Shown here: piece by piece, positions 27,129 through 36,719 of the stretch
Layout of the letters: every line of letters starts with the position of its first letter
How positions within the stretch are numbered: the first letter of the stretch is position 1
Origin: Lachnoclostridium sp. An169
Lineage (GTDB): Bacteria; Bacillota; Clostridia; Lachnospirales; Lachnospiraceae
Direction of reading: 5' to 3'
Assembly: GCF_002160525.1 (NCBI RefSeq)
Contig: NZ_NFKT01000002.1
Span: 62,001 to 126,000, forward strand
Length of the DNA stretch: 64,000 bases
The notes under the pieces: model-generated
Databases searched by the model: none
What the model was told of the DNA's origin: nothing
Seen by the model: the letters and a program-made list of their open reading frames with translations, nothing else
Position numbers and translations under genes: made by a program

Positions 27129-30100
27129 ATGGCAAGAAAAATGAAGACCATGGATGGCAACCAGGCTGCGGCTCACGTTTCCTACGCGTATACAGAAGTT
27201 GCAGCTATCTATCCGATCACACCGTCATCCGTTATGCCGGAGCACGTTGATGAATGGGCTACAGAAGGCAGAGAGAACATTTTCGGACAGACAGTTCACG
27301 TAGTTGAGATGCAGTCCGAGGCAGGTGCAGCAGGTGCTGTACACGGATCTCTTGCAGCTGGTGCGCTGACAACAACATTTACGGCTTCTCAGGGACTTCT
27401 CCTGATGATCCCGAACTTATACAAAGTAGCAGGTGAGCAGCTTCCGGGCGTGTTCAATGTATCTGCTCGTGCGCTGGCAAGCCATGCACTTTCAATTTTC
27501 GGCGATCACTCCGACGTTTACGCCTGTCGTCAGACCGGAGCAGCTATGCTCTGTGAGTCCAGCGTTCAGGAAGTTATGGACCTGACACCGGTAGCACACT
27601 GTGCAGCTCTGGAAGGAAAGCTTCCTTTCATCAACTTCTTCGACGGATTCCGTACATCCCACGAGATCCAGAAGATCGAGACATGGGACTACGAAGATCT
27701 GAAAGATCTGGTAAATATGGATGCAGTTGACGCTTTCCGTGCACACGCACTGAACCCGAACCATCCGTGCCAGAGAGGTTCCGCACAGAACCCGGATATC
27801 TTCTTCCAGGCAAGAGAGGCATGCAACCCGTACTATGATGCTCTTCCGGGAATCGTTCAGGAGTACATGGACAAGGTTAATGCAAAAATCGGAACAGACT
27901 ACAAACTGTTCAACTACTATGGAGCAGAGGATGCAGAGCACGTTATCGTAGCTATGGGATCTGTCTGCGACACAATCGAAGAGACAATCGACTACCTCAC
28001 AAAGGCAGGAGAGAAAGTCGGCGTTGTAAAGGTTCGTCTGTACAGACCGTTCTGCGCACAGGCTCTCATCGATGCAATTCCGGATACTGTTAAGAAGATC
28101 TCTGTTCTTGACAGAACAAAAGAGCCGGGATCTCTCGGCGAGCCGCTGTACCTGGATGTTGTTGCAGCACTCAAAGGTACAAAATTCGATGCAGTTCCGA
28201 TCTACACAGGACGTTACGGACTTGGTTCCAAGGATACGACTCCGGCTCAGATCGTTGCTGTATACCACAATGATGAGAAACAGAAATTCACGATCGGTAT
28301 CGAGGATGATGTAACACATCTGTCACTGAAAGCTGACGAGCCGCTTGTTACAACACCGGAAGGAACGATCAACTGTAAATTCTGGGGACTTGGCGCTGAC
28401 GGTACAGTCGGAGCAAACAAGAACTCCATCAAGATCATCGGTGACAACACAGACATGTATGCCCAGGCATATTTCGACTACGACTCCAAGAAGTCAGGCG
28501 GTGTTACAATGTCCCACCTGCGTTTTGGTAAATCACCGATCAAATCCACATACCTGATCCATCAGGCAAACTTTGTGGCATGCCACAATCCGTCCTATGT
28601 GGACAAGTACAACATGGTTCAGGAACTTGTTGACGGCGGTACATTCCTTCTGAACTGCCCGTGGGATATGGAAGGACTTGAGAAACATCTGCCGGGACAG
28701 GTGAAATCATACATTGCAAACCACAACATCAAGTTCTACACGATCGACGGTATCAAGATCGGTAAGGAGATCGGACTTGGCGGACGTATCAACACAGTCC
28801 TTCAGTCTGCATTCTTCAAACTTGCTGCAATCATTCCGGAGGAAGAGGCAATCGACCTGATGAAGGCTGCTGCAAAGGCTACTTACGGAAGAAAAGGCGA
28901 CAAGATCGTTCAGATGAACTACGATGCAATCGACGCCGGTGCAAAACAGGTTGTTGAGGTAGAGGTTCCGGAGAGCTGGAAAGACGCAGCTGACGAGGGA
29001 CTTGCTACACCGCACGTAGACGAGAACGGAAGAAAAGATGTTGTTGATTTCGTTAAGAATATCCAGGCGAAGGTAAATGCTCAGGAAGGAAATACACTTC
29101 CGGTATCTGCATTCAACGACTACGTAGACGGATCTACACCGTCAGGTTCCTCCGCTTACGAGAAACGTGGTATCGCTGTAGATATCCCGATCTGGAATCC
29201 GGACAACTGTATCCAGTGTAACCGCTGCTCCTATGTCTGCCCGCACGCTGTTATCCGCCCGGTAGCTCTGACAGAGGAAGAGGCTGCAAAGGCTCCGGAA
29301 GGACTGAAGACTCTCGACATGATCGGTATGCCGGGAATGAAGTTCACAATGACAGTATCCGCTTACGACTGTACAGGATGCGGTTCCTGTGCAAATGTCT
29401 GCCCGGGCAAGAAGGGCGAGAAGGCTCTCGTTATGGGCAACATGGAAGAAAACGCAGGCGAGCAGAAGTACTTCGATTTCGGAAGAGAGATCCCGGTAAA
29501 ACCGGAAGTTGTCGCAAAATTCAAAGAGACAACTGTAAAGGGAAGCCAGTTCAAACAGCCGCTGCTTGAGTTCTCAGGCGCATGTGCAGGATGCGGTGAG
29601 ACACCGTACGCAAAACTGATCACACAGCTGTTTGGCGACAGAATGTATATCGCAAACGCTACAGGATGTTCTTCTATCTGGGGTAACTCCTCACCGTCCA
29701 CACCTTACACGGTAACTCCGGAAGGCAAAGGACCGGCTTGGTGCAACTCCCTGTTCGAGGACAACGCAGAGTTCGGTTACGGTATGCTGCTCGCTCAGAA
29801 CACAATCCGTGACAGAATGAAAGGCTACGCAGAGAAGCTTGCTGAGTCTGCAGAGAACGCTGATGTTAAGGCTGCTGCTCAGGAGTACCTTGATACATTT
29901 GCATGCGGCGCTACAAACGGAACAGCTACAGACAAACTGGTAGCAGCTCTTGAGAACTGCGGATGCGACAGCGCTGAGAAGGCTGAACTGCTGAAACACA
30001 AAGATTTCCTTGCAAAGAAATCCCAGTGGGTATTCGGTGGTGACGGATGGGCTTACGATATCGGATTCGGCGGTGTTGACCACGTACTTGCAAGCGGCAA

Positions 30101-30680
30101 GGACATCAACATCATGGTATTCGATACAGAGGTTTACTCCAACACAGGCGGACAGTCCTCCAAGGCTACAAAGACAGGTGCTACGGCACAGTTCGCAGCA
30201 GGCGGAAAAGAGACGAAGAAGAAAGACCTGGCAGGTATGGCAATGAGCTACGGATACGTATACGTTGCACAGATCGCTATGGGTGCTGACTTCAACCAGA
30301 CAGTCAAAGCTATCACAGAGGCTGAGGCTTATCCGGGACCGTCACTGATCATCGCTTACGCTCCGTGTATCAACCACGGTATCAAGAAAGGTATGAGCAA
30401 AGCTCAGACCGAGGAGCAGCTTGCTGTAGAGTGCGGATACTGGAACAACTTCCGGTTCAATCCGGCTGCTGAAGGCAACAAGTTCTTCCTTGACAGCAAG
30501 GCACCGAAGGAAGAGGATTATCAGGCATTCCTTGACGGAGAAGTCCGTTACAATGCTCTGAAGAGATCCAATCCGGAGAAGGCAGCGAAGCTTTTTGCTC
30601 AGAACGAGAAAGAGGCTATGGAGAGATACGATTACCTGAAGAAACTGGTAGATGTATACGCTGCTGATAAGGCTGAGTAA
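27129..30680 (+). CDS. nifJ: pyruvate:ferredoxin (flavodoxin) oxidoreductase
   Basis: A single-chain 1183-residue enzyme that converts pyruvate and CoA to acetyl-CoA, CO2 and reduced ferredoxin, central to fermentative metabolism. In order: the TPP-pyrimidine domain (YPITPSSVMPEHVDEW near 30), the CoA and gamma domains, a two-cluster ferredoxin domain (CIQCNRCSYVCP near 694 and CTGCGSCANVCPG near 747), a third cluster cysteine pair in CAGCGE, and the TPP-binding beta domain (GDGWAYDIGFGG, NTGGQ). The codon choice is visibly more restricted than in neighbours (many GCA, GTT, GAC/AAC-rich), as expected for a very highly expressed gene. It has its own promoter and a strong downstream hairpin. 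Confidence 0.97.
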   Translation: MARKMKTMDGNQAAAHVSYAYTEVAAIYPITPSSVMPEHVDEWATEGRENIFGQTVHVVEMQSEAGAAGAVHGSLAAGALTTTFTASQGLLLMIPNLYKVAGEQLPGVFNVSARALASHALSIFGDHSDVYACRQTGAAMLCESSVQEVMDLTPVAHCAALEGKLPFINFFDGFRTSHEIQKIETWDYEDLKDLVNMDAVDAFRAHALNPNHPCQRGSAQNPDIFFQAREACNPYYDALPGIVQEYMDKVNAKIGTDYKLFNYYGAEDAEHVIVAMGSVCDTIEETIDYLTKAGEKVGVVKVRLYRPFCAQALIDAIPDTVKKISVLDRTKEPGSLGEPLYLDVVAALKGTKFDAVPIYTGRYGLGSKDTTPAQIVAVYHNDEKQKFTIGIEDDVTHLSLKADEPLVTTPEGTINCKFWGLGADGTVGANKNSIKIIGDNTDMYAQAYFDYDSKKSGGVTMSHLRFGKSPIKSTYLIHQANFVACHNPSYVDKYNMVQELVDGGTFLLNCPWDMEGLEKHLPGQVKSYIANHNIKFYTIDGIKIGKEIGLGGRINTVLQSAFFKLAAIIPEEEAIDLMKAAAKATYGRKGDKIVQMNYDAIDAGAKQVVEVEVPESWKDAADEGLATPHVDENGRKDVVDFVKNIQAKVNAQEGNTLPVSAFNDYVDGSTPSGSSAYEKRGIAVDIPIWNPDNCIQCNRCSYVCPHAVIRPVALTEEEAAKAPEGLKTLDMIGMPGMKFTMTVSAYDCTGCGSCANVCPGKKGEKALVMGNMEENAGEQKYFDFGREIPVKPEVVAKFKETTVKGSQFKQPLLEFSGACAGCGETPYAKLITQLFGDRMYIANATGCSSIWGNSSPSTPYTVTPEGKGPAWCNSLFEDNAEFGYGMLLAQNTIRDRMKGYAEKLAESAENADVKAAAQEYLDTFACGATNGTATDKLVAALENCGCDSAEKAELLKHKDFLAKKSQWVFGGDGWAYDIGFGGVDHVLASGKDINIMVFDTEVYSNTGGQSSKATKTGATAQFAAGGKETKKKDLAGMAMSYGYVYVAQIAMGADFNQTVKAITEAEAYPGPSLIIAYAPCINHGIKKGMSKAQTEEQLAVECGYWNNFRFNPAAEGNKFFLDSKAPKEEDYQAFLDGEVRYNALKRSNPEKAAKLFAQNEKEAMERYDYLKKLVDVYAADKAE

Positions 30681-30705
30681 TTAAGAAGAATAAAGTTATC
30701 AAAAG

Positions 30706-30742
30706 ACAGGAAGGGCTGTCCCCGCGGGGGCAGCCCTTCCTG
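30706..30742. terminator. strong hairpin between converging genes
   Basis: A near-perfect inverted repeat (ACAGGAAGGGCTG and its complement around CCCCGCGGGG) ends at 30742. The T-run (TTTTTT at 30755) is separated from the stem, so termination efficiency is uncertain. It lies between the oxidoreductase and the converging AraC gene and may serve both. Confidence 0.65.
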
Positions 30743-30778
30743 TGTTCAGAACAATTTTTTGCTCTGCAAGGCAGAATC

Positions 30779-31759
30779 CTACAGAGGGGTACTCAGATAT
30801 TTTTTCGGAGTGACCCCTTTATATTTTTTGAACATCTTTATAAAATAGCTCACATCATTGAAACCGCATGAAAGCCCCACATCCGTGATGGATTCATTTG
30901 TGGTGGCGAGCTTGAAACACGCCTGCTCCACCCGGTAGTAGTTCAGGTAGTCAATGGGCGTGCGGTGGGTCATCTCCCGGAAATAGCGGCAGAAATATTT
31001 GGAGTTCATCCCGGCTTCCGAGGCCAGGTCGTCCAGAGTCAGGCAGTCTGCGTAGGAGCTTTCTATTTTTTCCAGGGCTTTCTTCAGATGCTCGATTCTC
31101 CGGGCGTCCTTCTGTTGGACGGACGGCCCTTCCGTGTAAAGTCTGTTTTCAAGAATATACCCGAAAAACTCATAGAGAGAGCCGATTACAGCCAGTTCAT
31201 AGCCTTCTCTGCGGGACTGCATCTGTCCGAATAAGGTGGAGACGATTTCTGTGAGCCGGCTGTCGGCGGTCGGGACCGTCCTGCCCTGCACATCACGCTG
31301 CTCCTGCACATCACCATGACTCCGTGCACTGTTATGATCTCCGACCACCTGTGGATCTGTCTGCCCATTCGCCGTGTGCACATGAGCAGATCCGGCGCAG
31401 AAGACAGGATACACGGAGACAGAATCCCCGGTGATCTTCTTCAACAGGCGTTCCGCAGCGTGACTTGAGAGGATCAGGGAGTCCAGATTAAAGACAAGAC
31501 ACTCATACAGACAGTCTTTGGGAATTCCTCCGTGGAGCAGACCGCCTTTTACAAACACGATATCTCCCGCATGAGCAGTAAATTCATCCTCACTGACCGT
31601 CATGAGCAGTTCGCCCTCCAGAATACGGATGAGTTCATACTCGATGTGCCAGTGATAGGACATCTCATAGCGGGGATGAGTCGGTGTGACATGGTAAAAT
31701 TCTATGGGGAAATCAAACGTTCCGTGTTTTCTGTCTTCTTTATATGCGATGTATTTCAT
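30779..31759 (-). CDS. AraC-family transcriptional regulator (likely of the fucose genes)
   Basis: A 326-residue protein with an N-terminal cupin sensor (FYHVTPTHPRYEMSYHWHIEYELIRILEGEL), a variable linker, and two helix-turn-helix motifs at the C-terminus (LTLDDLASEAGMNSKYFCRYFREMT and ITDVGLSCGFNDVSYFIKMFKKYKG). The start is ATG 31759, with GGAGAG upstream; a longer frame has no ribosome site. It is divergent from fucI with a 224-base shared region, suggesting control of the fucose genes. The linker contains a polar segment rich in His, Gln and Asp, partly built from a 12-base direct repeat with 18-base period (31285-31314), absent from usual family members. Confidence 0.87.
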   Translation of the reverse strand: MKYIAYKEDRKHGTFDFPIEFYHVTPTHPRYEMSYHWHIEYELIRILEGELLMTVSEDEFTAHAGDIVFVKGGLLHGGIPKDCLYECLVFNLDSLILSSHAAERLLKKITGDSVSVYPVFCAGSAHVHTANGQTDPQVVGDHNSARSHGDVQEQRDVQGRTVPTADSRLTEIVSTLFGQMQSRREGYELAVIGSLYEFFGYILENRLYTEGPSVQQKDARRIEHLKKALEKIESSYADCLTLDDLASEAGMNSKYFCRYFREMTHRTPIDYLNYYRVEQACFKLATTNESITDVGLSCGFNDVSYFIKMFKKYKGVTPKKYLSTPL

Positions 31760-31863
31760 AGAGGATACTCTCCTTTTTATCAATAAAAAATATGGAATCC
31801 CCAAAACGAAAAGTGGATTGCATGAAAAGTGAATATCGTTATATTTTTCTTCCAGTATACCAC

Positions 31864-31892
31864 AAGACAAGGCCGGGGAACAAGATTATAAT
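31864..31892 (+). promoter_or_regulatory. candidate sigma-A promoter of the fucose operon
   Basis: TATAAT at 31887-31892 with AAGACA at 31864-31869, 17-base spacing. The imperfect -35 is compatible with activator dependence, matching the divergent AraC regulator. Confidence 0.5.
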
Positions 31893-31983
31893 TACAGTCA
31901 AAGAGAAGGTGTGGAACTGAAGAGAATCAGGGCAGACCGAAACTTTATAAAAACGATTTTTCAGAAAACAGGAGGAATTTATT

Positions 31984-33780
31984 ATGGCAGAGAGCAGACT
32001 GGTAGGCTCCTATCCTGTGATCGGCATCCGGCCGACGATTGACGGAAGAAGAGGAGCGCTTGACGTAAGAGGTTCTTTGGAAGAGCAGACAATGAATATG
32101 GCAAAATCAGCGAAGAAGCTGTTTGAGGAGAACTTAAGATACTCAAACGGTGAGCCGGTAAAGGTTGTGATCGCTGATTCTACAATCGGACGTGTGGGCG
32201 AGAGCGCCGCATGTGCAGATAAGTTCAGAAAAGAAGGAGTGGATATTACTCTGACTGTTACACCGTGCTGGTGCTACGGTTCCGAGACAATGGATATGGA
32301 TCCGCAGACGATCAAAGCTGTATGGGGATTCAACGGGACAGAGAGACCGGGCGCAGTTTATCTGGCTTCCGTTCTGGCTACACATGCTCAGAAGGGACTT
32401 CCGGCATTCGGTATCTATGGACATGACGTACAGGAGGCAGACGATACTTCCATTCCGGACGACGTACAGGAGAAACTGCTGCGGTTCGGCCGTGCGGCGG
32501 TGGCGGCAGCTTCCATGAGAGGAAAATCCTACCTGCAGATCGGTTCTGTTACTATGGGTATCGGCGGATCCATTATTGATTCCGACTTCATCGAGTCCTA
32601 TCTGGGAATGCGTGTGGAGTCTGTGGATGAGGTTGAGATCATCCGCCGCATGACAGAAGGCATTTATGACGAGGTAGAGTACGAGAAAGCTCTTAAGTGG
32701 GCGAAAGAGTCCTGCCACATCGGATTCGACAAGAACCCGGAAAACCTGCAGAAATCTGAGGAAGAGAAAGAGAAACAGTTCGAGTTTGTGGTTAAGATGG
32801 CGGTGATCATCAAAGACCTGATGAACGGAAACAAGAACTTCCCGGAGCAGTTCTCTGAGGAGGCAATCGGACACAACGCCATTGCGGCAGGTTTCCAGGG
32901 ACAGAGACAGTGGACAGACTTCTATCCGAACGGCGATTTCGCAGAGGCGATGCTCAACACTTCCTTTGACTGGAACGGGGCAAGAGAGCCGTACATCCTT
33001 GCGACAGAGAACGACGTGCTCAACGGACTTGGCATGCTGTTCATGAAATTACTGACAAACCGTGCGCAGATCTTCGCGGACGTCCGTACATACTGGAGCC
33101 CGGAGGCAGTGAAGAAAGCAACCGGATATGACATTGAAGGCGTTGCCAAAGAGAATGGCGGATTCATCCACCTGATCAACTCCGGCGCAGCCTGCCTGGA
33201 TGCAAGCGGTGCAGCGAAAGACGCGGACGGAAACGGCGTTATGAAACAGTGGTGGGAGATGACAGAGGAAGACCAGAAAGCGGTTATGGACGCGACCACA
33301 TGGAATATGGCTGACCTGGGATACTTCCGCGGCGGCGGATACTCAAGCCGTTTCGAGACAAAGGTACAGATGCCTGTCACAATGATCCGTCTGAATCTTG
33401 TAAAAGGCCTTGGACCGATGCTTCAGATCGCAGAGGGATGGACCGTTGCCCTTCCGGAAGAAGTATCTGACAAGCTGTGGAAACGTACAGACTACACATG
33501 GCCGTGTACATGGTTCGCTCCCAGATGCGACGGCAAAGAAGGACCGTTCAAATCCGCATATGATGTGATGAACAACTGGGGAGCAAACCACGGAGCAATC
33601 TCTTACGGACACATCGGCGCTGACCTGATCACAATGGCATCCATGCTCCGCATTCCGGTAGCTATGCACAATGTTCCGGAGGAGAAGATCTTCCGTCCGT
33701 CCGCATGGAATGCATTCGGCATGGACAAAGAGGGCGCTGACTACAGAGCCTGCGCGACATACGGACCGCTTTACAAATAG
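31984..33780 (+). CDS. fucI: L-fucose isomerase
   Basis: A 598-residue aldose-ketose isomerase converting L-fucose to L-fuculose in the cytoplasm; length and N-terminus ([20 protein letters not shown]) match FucI closely. A Mn-binding C-terminal domain is present, with recognisable blocks such as [14 protein letters not shown] and the final [22 protein letters not shown] site precedes the ATG. It is the first of three fucose genes. No transporter, fuculose-phosphate aldolase or lactaldehyde reductase gene of the canonical types accompanies it. Confidence 0.95.
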   Translation: MAESRLVGSYPVIGIRPTIDGRRGALDVRGSLEEQTMNMAKSAKKLFEENLRYSNGEPVKVVIADSTIGRVGESAACADKFRKEGVDITLTVTPCWCYGSETMDMDPQTIKAVWGFNGTERPGAVYLASVLATHAQKGLPAFGIYGHDVQEADDTSIPDDVQEKLLRFGRAAVAAASMRGKSYLQIGSVTMGIGGSIIDSDFIESYLGMRVESVDEVEIIRRMTEGIYDEVEYEKALKWAKESCHIGFDKNPENLQKSEEEKEKQFEFVVKMAVIIKDLMNGNKNFPEQFSEEAIGHNAIAAGFQGQRQWTDFYPNGDFAEAMLNTSFDWNGAREPYILATENDVLNGLGMLFMKLLTNRAQIFADVRTYWSPEAVKKATGYDIEGVAKENGGFIHLINSGAACLDASGAAKDADGNGVMKQWWEMTEEDQKAVMDATTWNMADLGYFRGGGYSSRFETKVQMPVTMIRLNLVKGLGPMLQIAEGWTVALPEEVSDKLWKRTDYTWPCTWFAPRCDGKEGPFKSAYDVMNNWGANHGAISYGHIGADLITMASMLRIPVAMHNVPEEKIFRPSAWNAFGMDKEGADYRACATYGPLYK

Positions 33781-33831
33781 AGACAGCTTTTCAGAGTGAA
33801 CGTTATCAACAGACTGCCGTGAAAAGAGATA

Positions 33832-33874
33832 CAGATGGACGTGCCGGGGCATGTCCATCTGCTTTATCCGGCAC
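33832..33874 (+). promoter_or_regulatory. strong intercistronic hairpin with an alternative pairing, before the kinase gene
   Basis: CAGATGGACGTGC (33832-33844) pairs with GCATGTCCATCTG (33849-33861), 13 pairs including one wobble around a CGGG tetraloop. GTGCCGG (33841-33847) can instead pair with CCGGCAC (33868-33874), which ends five bases before the kinase ribosome binding site. The two structures exclude each other in full form. Confidence 0.6.
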
Positions 33875-33891
33875 AGTTACAGGAGAAATAT

Positions 33892-35358
33892 ATGGAAAAG
33901 AAAGTATTGGCATTTGATTTCGGCGCTTCCGGCGGCAGGGCGATGTGCGGGACTTTTAACGGCGAGAAGATCACCATAGAGGAACTGCACCGTTTCTCCA
34001 ATGACCCGGTCATCTTAAACGGCACCATGTACTGGGATGTACTGCGCCTGTTTTTCGAGATCAAACAGGGGCTGATCAAGGCGAAAAAATGCGGACATAT
34101 CGAGAGTATCGGCATTGACACCTGGGGCGTGGACTTCGGACTGATCGACGGCAAAGGCCGCCTTCTGGAAAATCCGGTCCACTACAGAGACGCAAGAACG
34201 GAGGGCATGCTTGAGGAAAGTTTCTGTCTGATTGACAAAAAGCGTTTTTACAAGATTACAGGCAACCAGTTCATGGAGATCAACACGGCATTTCAGCTGC
34301 TCTATCTGCTGAAAAACAGAAAGGACCTTCTGGAGCGGGCGGACAAGATGCTTCTGATGCCGGATCTCTTCAACTACTTCCTCACCGGAGAGAAAAAGGC
34401 AGAGTATTCTATCGCGTCCACCACGCAGCTTCTCGATGCAAAGGAAGGAAAATGGTCGGATGAAGTGATTTCCGCTCTGGGACTTCCGAAAGAGATCTTC
34501 CCCGAGATTGTTCCCACGGGAACAAAGATCGGACAGCTCTCGGAGGAGATCTGCGGGGAGCTGGGACTTGACAGGATCGACGTCATCGCGGCAGCAGGGC
34601 ATGACACTCAGGCAGCCATGGTGGCGGTTCCGGCATCGGAAGATGATTTTATCTTCTTAAGCTGCGGGACATGGTCCCTTTTGGGAACCGAACTGGAGGC
34701 CCCCATTATCAATGAAAAGTCAGAGTTTTATAATATCACCAACGAGGGCGGGTACGGGAGAAAGACTTCCTTCCTCAAGAATATCATCGGTCTGTGGTGT
34801 ATCCAGGAGAGCCGGCGCCAGTGGATCCGGGAAGGACAGGAGTACGGCTTCGGCGAACTGGAAAAGATGGCGGCAGCGTCAGAACCGCTGAAGTGCTTCA
34901 TCGATCCGGATGCGCCGGAATTTACCCCTGCAGGAAATATCCCGGAGCGGATCCGCGAATACTGCAGACGGACCGGGCAGGCGGTGCCGGAGACCATCGG
35001 CGAGGTCGTGCGCTGCATCAACGAGAGCCTTGCCATGAAGTACCGCCAGGCAGTAGAGGAGATCAAAGACTGCACCGGAAAAGATTATCAGACCATTTAC
35101 ATCGTGGGCGGAGGGACCCAGAGCGCACTGTTGTGCCAGTTTACCGCCAACGCCTGCGGATGCCGGGTGAGCGCCGGACCGGTGGAAGCCACCGTACTGG
35201 GAAATGTGGCGTTACAGCTGATGGCAACCGGCGAGATCGGTTCCCTGAAAGAGGCAAGAAAAATCGTGCGCCGCTCCCAGGATATTAAGATTTATGAGCC
35301 ATGCGAGAAAGAAAAATGGGATGAAGCGTATGAAAGATTCTGCAGGGTGACAGCGTAG
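33892..35358 (+). CDS. FGGY sugar kinase, rhamnulokinase type (probable L-fuculokinase here)
   Basis: A 488-residue FGGY kinase. FDFGASGGRAMCG at the start is the RhaB-type phosphate-binding motif, and the ATP site shows IVGGGTQSALLCQ near residue 408. It closely resembles rhamnulokinases, but its place between fucI and fucU implies L-fuculose as substrate; L-rhamnulose and L-fuculose differ by configuration only. The ATG at 33892 follows CAGGAGA. An in-frame ATG at 33835 sits within the intercistronic hairpin and lacks a ribosome site. Confidence 0.9.
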   Translation: MEKKVLAFDFGASGGRAMCGTFNGEKITIEELHRFSNDPVILNGTMYWDVLRLFFEIKQGLIKAKKCGHIESIGIDTWGVDFGLIDGKGRLLENPVHYRDARTEGMLEESFCLIDKKRFYKITGNQFMEINTAFQLLYLLKNRKDLLERADKMLLMPDLFNYFLTGEKKAEYSIASTTQLLDAKEGKWSDEVISALGLPKEIFPEIVPTGTKIGQLSEEICGELGLDRIDVIAAAGHDTQAAMVAVPASEDDFIFLSCGTWSLLGTELEAPIINEKSEFYNITNEGGYGRKTSFLKNIIGLWCIQESRRQWIREGQEYGFGELEKMAAASEPLKCFIDPDAPEFTPAGNIPERIREYCRRTGQAVPETIGEVVRCINESLAMKYRQAVEEIKDCTGKDYQTIYIVGGGTQSALLCQFTANACGCRVSAGPVEATVLGNVALQLMATGEIGSLKEARKIVRRSQDIKIYEPCEKEKWDEAYERFCRVTA

Positions 35359-35399
35359 AGAACAATAAATGTGGAAAAACAAAAAGGAGATGAATAAAA

Positions 35400-35840
35400 A
35401 TGTTAAAAGGAATACCGAAAATCCTCTCTCCGGAGCTGTTAAAAGTGCTCGCGGAGATGGGACACAGTGACAGACTGGTGATCTCAGACGGAAATTTTCC
35501 GGCTGAGTCAATGGGAAAAAATGCGATCGTGATCCGCTGCGACGGCCACGGCGTACCGGAACTTCTGGATGCAATCCTCCAGGTGTTCCCCCTGGATACT
35601 TATGTGGAACATCCGGTGAACCTGATGGAAGTAATGCCCGGTGATGACGTGGAGACGCCGATCTGGGATACTTATAAAGAGATCATCCGCAAATACGACG
35701 ACAGAGGAGATGCAGCAGTAGGAAACATCGAGCGCTTTGCATTTTATGATGAGGCGAAAACTGCATATGCGATCATTGCCACAGGCGAGTCGGCGCTGTA
35801 TGCGAATATCATGCTCCAGAAGGGCGTAGTTACCATCTGA
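35400..35840 (+). CDS. fucU: L-fucose mutarotase (RbsD/FucU family)
   Basis: A 146-residue small decameric-type mutarotase that interconverts fucose anomers before isomerisation. The signature LAEMGHSDRLVISDGNFPAES carries the His and Asp catalytic residues around position 21-29, and the C-terminal ALYANIMLQKGVV is typical. It has a strong AAAGGAGATG site and closes the fucose operon. Confidence 0.93.
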   Translation: MLKGIPKILSPELLKVLAEMGHSDRLVISDGNFPAESMGKNAIVIRCDGHGVPELLDAILQVFPLDTYVEHPVNLMEVMPGDDVETPIWDTYKEIIRKYDDRGDAAVGNIERFAFYDEAKTAYAIIATGESALYANIMLQKGVVTI

Positions 35841-35955
35841 TCTTTTTCAAAATAGATTCGTCAAAATGTCAATGGATGTTTTGCTCTTAAAATGATATTA
35901 TATACACACCGGCGGAATTCAAGGGGTAGAATACGCACAGAGGAGGACATTACAT

Positions 35956-36216
35956 ATGACTGATAACGAATTATTACTGGCAATGTCAGAGATTCTTGAT
36001 AAGAAATTGCAGCCGATAGAAAGCAGAACAAAGAGAGTAGAACTCTTACTGGAAAATGATGTTCTGCCGCGAATACAGAATATAGAATCCTGTTATACAT
36101 CAACATATCGCAGGTATCAAAGAGGGGCGGAACAAATTGATGCGATGAAAGATGACATTGACATTATGAAAAAGGTGATTACGGAACATTCAGGTATGTT
36201 ACAGACGATTTCATAA
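35956..36216 (+). CDS. small coiled-coil protein of unknown function
   Basis: An 86-residue highly charged, helical protein with heptad-like spacing (LLLAMSEILDKKLQPIE, VELLLENDVLPRIQNIE, IDAMKDDIDIMKKVI) and no membrane segment. Similar short coiled-coil proteins are common in Lachnospiraceae. No role is known. AGAGGAGG precedes the ATG. It sits between the fucose genes and secG with its own intergenic regions on both sides. Confidence 0.6.
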   Translation: MTDNELLLAMSEILDKKLQPIESRTKRVELLLENDVLPRIQNIESCYTSTYRRYQRGAEQIDAMKDDIDIMKKVITEHSGMLQTIS

Positions 36217-36274
36217 AATTTTATAAAAATAAGAGAAGGTCAATTAAGAATTGCGCAGGCAGCGCGAAAAAGTC

Positions 36275-36303
36275 TTGCAAATGTCCCCTGTCTGTGGTAA
36301 TAT
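36275..36303 (+). promoter_or_regulatory. candidate sigma-A promoter of secG
   Basis: TTGCAA (36275-36280) and TAATAT (36298-36303) at 17-base spacing, about 30 bases before the secG start. Confidence 0.5.
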
Positions 36304-36330
36304 ATATACGGTTTATCCGCAGGAGGTGTT

Positions 36331-36576
36331 ATGATGGATATTTTAAAGATTGTTGTATCGATTATCTTTGTTATAGACTGTATCGCTCTGTCTGCGATCG
36401 TTCTTCTGCAGGAAGGAAAGTCGGCGGGACTTGGCACGATCAGCGGGGTGGCAGACACATACTGGGGCCAGAATAAGGGCCGTTCCATGGAAGGAGCACT
36501 TGTAAAGGCTACGAGAATTCTCGGCATACTTTTTATGGTACTTGCAGTTGTTCTGAACTTAAAAGTGTTAAACTAA
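36331..36576 (+). CDS. secG: protein-export membrane protein SecG
   Basis: An 81-residue protein with two transmembrane helices (about 5-23 and 56-78) joined by the conserved cytoplasmic loop LLQEGKSAGLGTISGVADTYWGQNKGRSMEG. It is the small subunit of the SecYEG translocon. It precedes rnr and smpB, the standard Firmicute order, but a terminator hairpin lies between. Confidence 0.93.
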   Translation: MMDILKIVVSIIFVIDCIALSAIVLLQEGKSAGLGTISGVADTYWGQNKGRSMEGALVKATRILGILFMVLAVVLNLKVLN

Positions 36577-36615
36577 CATGTATGGATTTACAGAGATCGG
36601 AAGATAATGAATGAC

Positions 36616-36652
36616 AAAACACTCTATGCGGATATAGGGTGTTTTCTTTTTT
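36616..36652 (+). terminator. intrinsic terminator after secG
   Basis: AAAACACTCTAT (36616-36627) pairs with ATAGGGTGTTTT (36634-36645) with one G-T wobble, followed by C and a T-rich tract. Confidence 0.7.
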
Positions 36653-36719
36653 CTGCGCAGACGCCGGGAAACGGGGCGTATGCGAACGGCAGCTATAAAT
36701 ACGTCAGGGGAGTGTAACG

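Noticed and set aside
31945..31966. A cre-like (CcpA) site TAAAAACGATTTTT in the fucI leader
   Set aside because: The central CG is right but the G at position 2 and the terminal CA of the consensus do not fit, and the site lies next to the ribosome binding site. Too weak to list.
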